Assembly (NCBI GenBank): GCA_023424585.1
Contig: JAFADT010000457.1
Coordinates: 1-8,400 of the forward strand
Direction of reading: 5' to 3'
Length of the DNA stretch: 8,400 nucleotides
Source: Pseudomonadota bacterium
Lineage (GTDB): Bacteria > Myxococcota > Myxococcia > Myxococcales > Myxococcaceae
This document shows positions 4,436 to 8,400 of this stretch, one piece after another. Under the pieces are notes generated by a model, which was not told the origin of the DNA, did not search any database, and was given only the letters and a program-made list of their open reading frames with translations. The position numbers and the translations under genes are program-made. How positions within the stretch are numbered: position 1 is the stretch's first letter; each line of letters begins with the position of its first letter.

Positions 4436-6493
4436 ATGCACGACGCCCACGCCTTCCTCCAAGCTCTCGCCACCGTCCTCTGTGTCGCGGCGGTCACCAC
4501 GGTCCTCTTCCAGCGCCTGCGCCAGCCGGTGGTGCTGGGCTACATCCTCGCGGGCTTCATCATCGGGCCGCACGTCCCCATTCCCCTGGTGGCGGACCCG
4601 GGCATCGTGCAGACGCTGTCGGAGCTGGGCGTCATCCTGCTGATGTTCTCCCTGGGGCTGGAGTTCAGCCTGCGCCGGCTCTTCCAGGTGGGGCCCACGG
4701 CGGGGCTCACCGCCGTCATCCAGTGCAGCGTGATGGTGTGGCTGGGCTTCATCACCGGCCGCGCCTTCGGCTGGACGATGCTGGAGAGCCTGTTCACCGG
4801 CTGCTGCATCGCCATCTCCAGCACCACCATCATCGCCAAGGCGTTCGACGAGCAGAACATCCGGGGCGCGCTCCGGAGCATCGTGGTGGGCATCCTCATC
4901 GTGGAGGACCTCATCGGCATCCTGCTGATGGCCATGCTCACCGCGGTGTCCAGCGGCACCGGCCTGTCCGCCGGGGACCTGGCCTTCACCGTGGGCCGGC
5001 TGGCGGCGTTCCTCGTGGGCCTGGTGGGCATCGGCCTGTTCGTCGTGCCCCGCGTGGTGCGCGCCATCACGAAGCTCCAGCGGCCGGAGACGACGCTCGT
5101 CACGAGCATCGGCATCTGCTTCGCGGGCGCGCTGCTGGCGCAGTCGTTCGGCTACTCGGTGGCGCTGGGCGCGTTCCTCGCGGGCTCGCTGGTGGCCGAG
5201 TCCGGCGAGGGCAAGGAGATCGAGCACCTGGTGCAGCCGGTGCGCGACCTGTTCGGCGCGGTGTTCTTCGTGTCCGTGGGCATGCTCATCGACCCGGCGC
5301 TCATCCGTGAGCACTGGCTGGCCATCGCGGTGCTCACCGGCGTGGTCGTCCTGGGGAAGATCCTCAGCGTGTCGGTGGGCGCGTTCTTCACGGGCAACGG
5401 CACGCGCACGTCCGTGCAGGCGGGCCTGAGCCTGTCCCAGATTGGCGAGTTCTCCTTCATCATCGCGGGCCTGGGCCTGTCCCTGAAGGCGACGGGCATG
5501 TTCCTCTACCCGGTGGCGGTGGCCGTGTCGGCCATCACCACGCTGACGACGCCGTGGCTCATCCGCGCGTCCGGGCCCATCGCCAACTGGGTGGACCGCA
5601 AGCTGCCGGCGCCGCTGCAGACGTTCGCTTCGCTCTACGGCAGCTGGGTGGAGAACCTGCGCACGTCGCCACGCCAGAAGACGGTGGGCGCGCGCGTGCG
5701 GCGCATGGCGCTCCTGATGCTGCTGGACGCGGCGCTCATCACCATCATCGTCATTGGCACGTCGGTGCTGCTGCCCCAGGTCACGGAGTTCATCGACGAG
5801 CGCATGGGCTGGGGCAAGACGCTGACGCCGTGGATCGTCATCGGCCTGTCCGTGGCGCTGGCCCTGCCCTTCTGCGTGGGCATCGTGAGGATGGGGCGGC
5901 GGCTGGGCGTGGTGCTGGCGGAGGGCGCGCTGCCGGCGGCCGCCAACGGAAAGGTGGACCTGGCGGCGGCGCCGCGCCGGGTGCTGGTGGTGGCGCTCCA
6001 ACTGGCCAGCGTCTTCATGGTGGGCGTGCCGGTGGTGGCCATCACCCAGCCGTTCCTGCCGGGCGTGCCGGGCGCGATGCTGCTGCTGGTGTCCCTGGGC
6101 GTGATGGGCTTCGCCTTCTGGAAGAGCGCCACGCACCTGCAGGGGCACATGCGCGCGGGCGCGCAGGTCATCGTGGAGGCGCTCGCGGCCCAGTCCCACG
6201 CCAAGGGTGACGAGGACGAGCCACCCAAGGACGTACTCCATGGCGTGCGCCAGTTGCTGCCCGGCATCGGAGAACCGGAGTCGGTGGCGCTCGGCGAGTC
6301 CAGCGCGGCGGTGGGCCGGACCCTGGCGGAGCTCAACCTGCGTGGCATGACGGGGGCCACGGTGCTGGCCATCCGCCGGGGCGACGCGGGCGTCCTGGTG
6401 CCCACCGCCCAGGAGGTGCTGCGCGCGGGCGACATCCTGGCGCTCGCGGGCACCCACGAGGCCATCGACGCGGCGAAGGGCGTGCTCAGCTGA
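4436..6493 (+). CDS. CPA2-family cation:proton antiporter (KefB/NapA-like) with extra helices and C-terminal RCK_C domain
   Basis: A 685-residue inner-membrane transporter that would exchange K+ or Na+ for protons. Residues 5-390 form the Na_H_Exchanger fold. Visible family features are LRQPVVLGYILAGFIIGP (28-45), LSELGVILLMFSLGLEF (61-77), the ion-site pair E157-D158 (IVEDLIG), LGAFLAGSLVAES (244-256), the VGMLIDP motif (281-287) and K308. The E-D pair occupies the place of the D-D pair of NapA/NhaA. Residues about 424-562 add four more helices not present in the basic fold. Residues 612-685 are an RCK_C (TrkA-C) regulatory domain (AVGRTLAELNLRGMTGATVLAI, then LRAGDILALAGTHEAI). No RCK_N nucleotide-binding domain is present, unlike KefB/KefC. 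Only a weak AAGG lies eight bases before the ATG. The substrate ion cannot be read from the sequence. Confidence 0.93.
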   Translation: MHDAHAFLQALATVLCVAAVTTVLFQRLRQPVVLGYILAGFIIGPHVPIPLVADPGIVQTLSELGVILLMFSLGLEFSLRRLFQVGPTAGLTAVIQCSVMVWLGFITGRAFGWTMLESLFTGCCIAISSTTIIAKAFDEQNIRGALRSIVVGILIVEDLIGILLMAMLTAVSSGTGLSAGDLAFTVGRLAAFLVGLVGIGLFVVPRVVRAITKLQRPETTLVTSIGICFAGALLAQSFGYSVALGAFLAGSLVAESGEGKEIEHLVQPVRDLFGAVFFVSVGMLIDPALIREHWLAIAVLTGVVVLGKILSVSVGAFFTGNGTRTSVQAGLSLSQIGEFSFIIAGLGLSLKATGMFLYPVAVAVSAITTLTTPWLIRASGPIANWVDRKLPAPLQTFASLYGSWVENLRTSPRQKTVGARVRRMALLMLLDAALITIIVIGTSVLLPQVTEFIDERMGWGKTLTPWIVIGLSVALALPFCVGIVRMGRRLGVVLAEGALPAAANGKVDLAAAPRRVLVVALQLASVFMVGVPVVAITQPFLPGVPGAMLLLVSLGVMGFAFWKSATHLQGHMRAGAQVIVEALAAQSHAKGDEDEPPKDVLHGVRQLLPGIGEPESVALGESSAAVGRTLAELNLRGMTGATVLAIRRGDAGVLVPTAQEVLRAGDILALAGTHEAIDAAKGVLS

Positions 6494-6515
6494 GGCGAGG
6501 CCCCGGATGCAATGG

Positions 6516-6564
6516 GGGACGCGGACGCCCGTAGCAAGGGCATGCCGCTCCCCTTCCGCGTCCC
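6516..6564 (+). promoter_or_regulatory. Leader hairpin abutting the ribosome-binding site of the next gene
   Basis: GGGACGCGGA (6516-6525) pairs perfectly with TCCGCGTCCC (6555-6564). A nested 4-bp stem (6527-6530 with 6538-6541) sits in the 29-base loop. The 3' arm ends directly against the GGAGG ribosome-binding site (6565-6569). It could modulate translation, act as an attenuator between the antiporter and the next gene, or stabilise the mRNA. No U-run follows. Confidence 0.45.
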
Positions 6565-6577
6565 GGAGGTCTCCGCC

Positions 6578-7123
6578 ATGCGCCGTCCCTTCCTGCCCAT
6601 GATGCTCCTCGCCTGCTCGCTGGCCGTGCCGGCCCTGGCGGCGGAACCCGCGAAGCAGGCGCCGGCCAAGGCTCACGCCAAGGCCATCTGCGTCAACGTC
6701 AAGGACGGGAGCAAGGCGGTCCAGGGGACGAACCTGGTCGTCGAGCCCGGGGAGAAGATCCACGACGCGGTCGCGGTGGACGGCGACGTCATCGTGAAGA
6801 AGGGCGCGGTGGTGGACAACGACGTGGTGTCCATCCGGGGGCGCGTCATCCTGGAGCCCGGCGCGAAGGTGAAGGGCGACGTGGTGTCCATTGGCGGTGA
6901 GGTGCGGGTGCCCGCGGGCGCGCACGTTGACGGGAACGCGGCGGCGCTCGGCGGCAAGCTGCACCTGGACAAGAAGGAGGACGTGGGCGGCGAACAGGTC
7001 AGCCTCTCCCTCGTCTTCAATGGCGATGACCTGGTGAAGGAGTTCGTCGGCAAGGCGCTCGACGAGGATGCGGGCACGTGCCACATCCTCGATGACGATG
7101 ATGACGACGACAAGGACGTCTGA
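6578..7123 (+). CDS. Exported bactofilin-like repeat protein with poly-Asp tail
   Basis: A 181-residue exported protein. The ATG at 6578 is chosen because GGAGG lies eight bases upstream and an export signal follows at once: MRRPFLPMMLLACSLAVPALA, cleaved after residue 21. An in-frame ATG at 6512 would bury that signal under 22 hydrophilic residues. LLAC at 10-13 loosely resembles a lipobox, so a lipoprotein is a less likely alternative. Residues 63-138 are four exact 19-residue repeats, the middle two starting DVVSI, with alternating Val/Ile and Gly turns. This resembles the beta-solenoid of bactofilins (polymer-forming cytoskeletal proteins), which are normally cytoplasmic. C38 and C168 flank the solenoid and could form a disulfide. 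The end is acidic (LDDDDDDDKDV). It lies 84 bases after the antiporter stop on the same strand and may share its transcript. Function unknown; a surface, metal-binding or scaffold role is speculation. Confidence 0.85.
   Translation: MRRPFLPMMLLACSLAVPALAAEPAKQAPAKAHAKAICVNVKDGSKAVQGTNLVVEPGEKIHDAVAVDGDVIVKKGAVVDNDVVSIRGRVILEPGAKVKGDVVSIGGEVRVPAGAHVDGNAAALGGKLHLDKKEDVGGEQVSLSLVFNGDDLVKEFVGKALDEDAGTCHILDDDDDDDKDV
6764..6991 (+). repeat. Four 57-bp in-frame repeats coding a beta-solenoid
   Basis: Four units of 19 codons run without gaps over residues 63-138. The unit starts are DAVAVDG, DVVSIRG, DVVSIGG and NAAALGG. Units two and three share the DNA stretch GACGTGGTGTCCATC/T, 57 bases apart. 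Unit four has lost the Val pattern at its end. Confidence 0.85.
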
Positions 7124-7153
7124 GCCGTCCTCCCACGCATCAGGCCGCCGCCA

Positions 7154-7801
7154 TCACTTCCATTCCGGCGGGGGCCTGGGCGTGGCGCGGCGGCGTGAGC
7201 GGGGTGGCAGGTGGACCTCGTCGGCCCGGCGGACGCGCACGCCCAGGAAGCGCTGGAGCTGATCCAGGGCCAGGTCATGGTCCTTGTCGCTCTCCGCGCA
7301 GCAGCAGTCGCTGAGCACGGTGATCTTGAACTCGTGCATGTGCGCGTCGTGGGCGCTGAAGAAGACGCACAGGTTGGTGGCGATGCCCGCGAGCAGCAGC
7401 TTCTTCGTGCCCAGGTGCTCCAGCAGGGGCACCAGTGACGTGGCGAAGAAGGCCGAGTGCTTGGGCTTGAGGATGAAGTAGTCGTCCGGCCGGGGCTTGA
7501 GCGCGCGGGCGACCCGCTGGCCACGGCTGTCCTTCCGGGTGCAGTGCTTGTAGACGTCCGTGAAGCTGCTGCGCCAGAGGTCGAAGTTGTCGTTGGCGTA
7601 GATCACCGGGACACCGGCCTTGCGCATCCGCTCAGCGAAGGGGCCCAGGCGCTCCACCATGCGCAGCGCCCAGGGCAGGACGTTCTCCCCGCCTGGGAAC
7701 TCCAGGTCGTTGATGACGTCGATGATGAGCAACGCCGTGTCGTGTCGCCGCTCGTGCGGCGCGCGTGACTGCTTCCGGACCGCCTGGCGCGGCTTCGCCA
7801 C
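7154..7801 (-). CDS. Isochorismatase-family cysteine hydrolase
   Basis: A 215-residue cytoplasmic hydrolase of the isochorismatase-like superfamily, which cleaves C-N or ether bonds through an Asp-Lys-Cys triad. Numbered from the GTG at 7801, the triad is D28 (LLIIDVIND), K112 (LKPKHSAFF) and C145 (GIATNLCVFF), with the family's spacing and the cis-peptide ATN before the cysteine. The motif YANDNFDLWRS (68-78) replaces the DxHxxxH metal site of nicotinamidases, so a nicotinamidase role is unlikely. Start 7801 is preferred: GGAGG (7811-7807) lies five bases upstream. An in-frame GTG at 7807 abuts GGAG too closely. A CCC run lies at 166-168, and a basic Arg/Pro tail at about 201-213. Substrate is unknown. 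It converges on the bactofilin-like gene with only 30 bases between stops. Confidence 0.92.
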   Translation of the reverse strand: MAKPRQAVRKQSRAPHERRHDTALLIIDVINDLEFPGGENVLPWALRMVERLGPFAERMRKAGVPVIYANDNFDLWRSSFTDVYKHCTRKDSRGQRVARALKPRPDDYFILKPKHSAFFATSLVPLLEHLGTKKLLLAGIATNLCVFFSAHDAHMHEFKITVLSDCCCAESDKDHDLALDQLQRFLGVRVRRADEVHLPPRSRRRATPRPPPEWK

Positions 7802-7858
7802 GTCCACCTCCGTGAATGGACGGTAATCATCCTCCGGTGGGGTTGCGGAGCCCCGCCA

Positions 7859-7967
7859 CGTGGACGTTCACGGGCCGCCAACATCGCCCCGGTGCGGCGC
7901 GCGGCGGACGGGCCTTTCTGTCGCCGTCCCCCAGGAACAGCGGGGCCCCGGGCGGCGAACGTCCACG
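7859..7967. repeat. 109-bp imperfect palindrome with 11-bp terminal inverted repeats
   Basis: CGTGGACGTTC (7859-7869) is repeated exactly inverted as GAACGTCCACG (7957-7967). After a four-base bulge the pairing resumes as GCCGCC (7874-7879) with GGCGGC (7951-7956). Inside are a 6-bp stem (7906-7911 with 7924-7929) and the palindrome CGGGGCCCCG (7941-7950). It fills most of the 174-base gap between the hydrolase and the Ig-like gene. It may be a MITE-like repeat, an attenuator or a transcription barrier. No obvious target-site duplication flanks it. Confidence 0.5.
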
Positions 7968-7975
7968 CTGTTGGC

Positions 7976-8400
7976 TCAGGGCCTGCCGTTTCGGAACCTC
8001 TGGCGCTTCCAGATGAGTCCCGCCAGGAGCCCATTGCTCGCGCGCAAGGAGACGGTCACGGTCGCCTCGGTCGCTGGCGTCCAGGACAGACGCCCACTTG
8101 TAGGGTCCAACGTCATGCCTTGTGGCCCCTGCACCAGCACGAGCGATGGCACGGGCCGCCCGGTCGCCGTGACGGTGTACTCATAGGGCGTTCCCACGGC
8201 CGCCTGCGTCACGGGCACGGAGGTGATTGCTGGCCACCCGGCCACGTCTCTCGCGATGACAGTGACCGTCCGCGCGGCGAGTCCCGGCGCGGACAGCGTC
8301 AGCACGGCCACGTCGTCCTCACTGTCGGTGGCGCGCGCGGTCGCGAACGTGACGGTCTTCGCCGTGGTGCCGTCCTCGGGCATGAAGGTCAGGGTTGCGC
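7976..8400 (-). CDS. C-terminal end of a large Ig-like repeat protein (cut by window edge)
   Basis: The frame is open to the window edge, so the visible 140 residues are the C-terminus of a longer, probably secreted or surface protein. The first 50 visible residues (LTFMPEDGTTAKTVTFATA, then ARTVTVIARD) resemble the LTFTP..TVTVTA repeat seen in bacterial surface beta-domains. The next part is a clear He_PIG-type putative Ig domain: ITSVPVTQAAVGTPYEYTVTATG, then GMTLDPTSGRLSWTPA and VTVSLRASNG. Such domains normally end in one more strand (about ten residues like QxFTLTV). Here the chain instead runs into a basic, unrelated-looking tail of 18 residues (GLLAGL to RNGRP) and stops. Adhesion or exoenzyme accessory roles are typical for such repeats, but none can be assigned. 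Confidence 0.8.
   Translation of the reverse strand, partial: ATLTFMPEDGTTAKTVTFATARATDSEDDVAVLTLSAPGLAARTVTVIARDVAGWPAITSVPVTQAAVGTPYEYTVTATGRPVPSLVLVQGPQGMTLDPTSGRLSWTPATEATVTVSLRASNGLLAGLIWKRQRFRNGRP

Noticed and set aside
4415..7084. An 889-residue open frame on the minus strand, opposite the antiporter and exported repeat genes
   Set aside because: It is rich in His, Arg, Gln and Ala without domains, typical of the antisense of a GC-rich gene. The plus-strand genes have clear families.
7141..7178. CAGGCC/GGCCTG with GCCG/CGGC as a bidirectional terminator between the convergent genes
   Set aside because: It has a three-base bulge, no U-run on either side, and lies mostly inside the hydrolase coding end; not strong enough to list.
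7154..7801. A role for the isochorismatase-like enzyme in catecholate siderophore synthesis, given the iron block
   Set aside because: It is about 4 kb away on the far side of unrelated genes, has no aryl-carrier domain and no ent-type neighbours. The family is broad, so only a generic call is justified.
7603..8034. A 143-residue minus-strand open frame spanning the gap between the Ig-like gene and the hydrolase
   Set aside because: Low-complexity Arg/Gly/Ala/Ser composition, overlaps two better-supported genes in another frame, and runs through the palindromic element.

Overview
The window is GC-rich throughout, with strong G/C preference at third codon positions, GTG start codons at two genes, and small membrane or exported proteins of unknown role. 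Together with a TonB carrying a Gly-rich VVGG repeat, this suggests a myxobacterium (Myxococcota, for example the Corallococcus/Myxococcus group). That is an inference from style and gene content; no rRNA or other marker is present.

Layout. (1) 1-3345, all minus strand: an iron-acquisition block. In transcription order it holds a TonB energy transducer (3345-2482), then a PepSY-type four-helix 'iron-regulated membrane protein' (2454-988) with an 18-bp in-frame minisatellite, then an intrinsic terminator (about 957-920). A separately promoted TonB-dependent siderophore-type receptor follows (744 to beyond position 1). A near-perfect Fur box (777-793) lies upstream of the receptor, and a second, 13/15 match to it overlaps the tonB start codon (3330-3344). 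(2) 3346-3566: a divergent intergenic region with several short inverted repeats. (3) 3567-4345, plus strand: two small single-helix membrane proteins of unknown function. (4) 4436-7123, plus strand: a CPA2-type cation:proton antiporter with extra helices and a C-terminal RCK_C domain. It is followed by an exported bactofilin-like beta-solenoid protein made of four exact 19-residue repeats and ending in an acidic tail. (5) 7154-7801, minus strand: an isochorismatase-family cysteine hydrolase. (6) 7802-7975: a spacer containing a 109-bp imperfect palindrome. (7) 7976-8400, minus strand: the C-terminal end of a large protein with Ig-like repeats, cut by the window edge.

How the parts work together. 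The minus-strand block fits ordinary Fur-controlled siderophore uptake: the outer-membrane receptor is energised by TonB, and the PepSY membrane protein is a candidate ferrisiderophore reductase or iron-handling partner. ExbB and ExbD, siderophore synthesis genes and ABC permeases are not in the window. The antiporter and the exported repeat protein may share a transcript, but a functional link is not evident.

I do not see a clear new multi-gene system. The most unusual items are the (RGEGxP)n insertion in the PepSY protein, the exported four-repeat bactofilin-like protein with a leader hairpin abutting its ribosome-binding site, the Fur-like site over the tonB start codon, and the 109-bp palindromic element.
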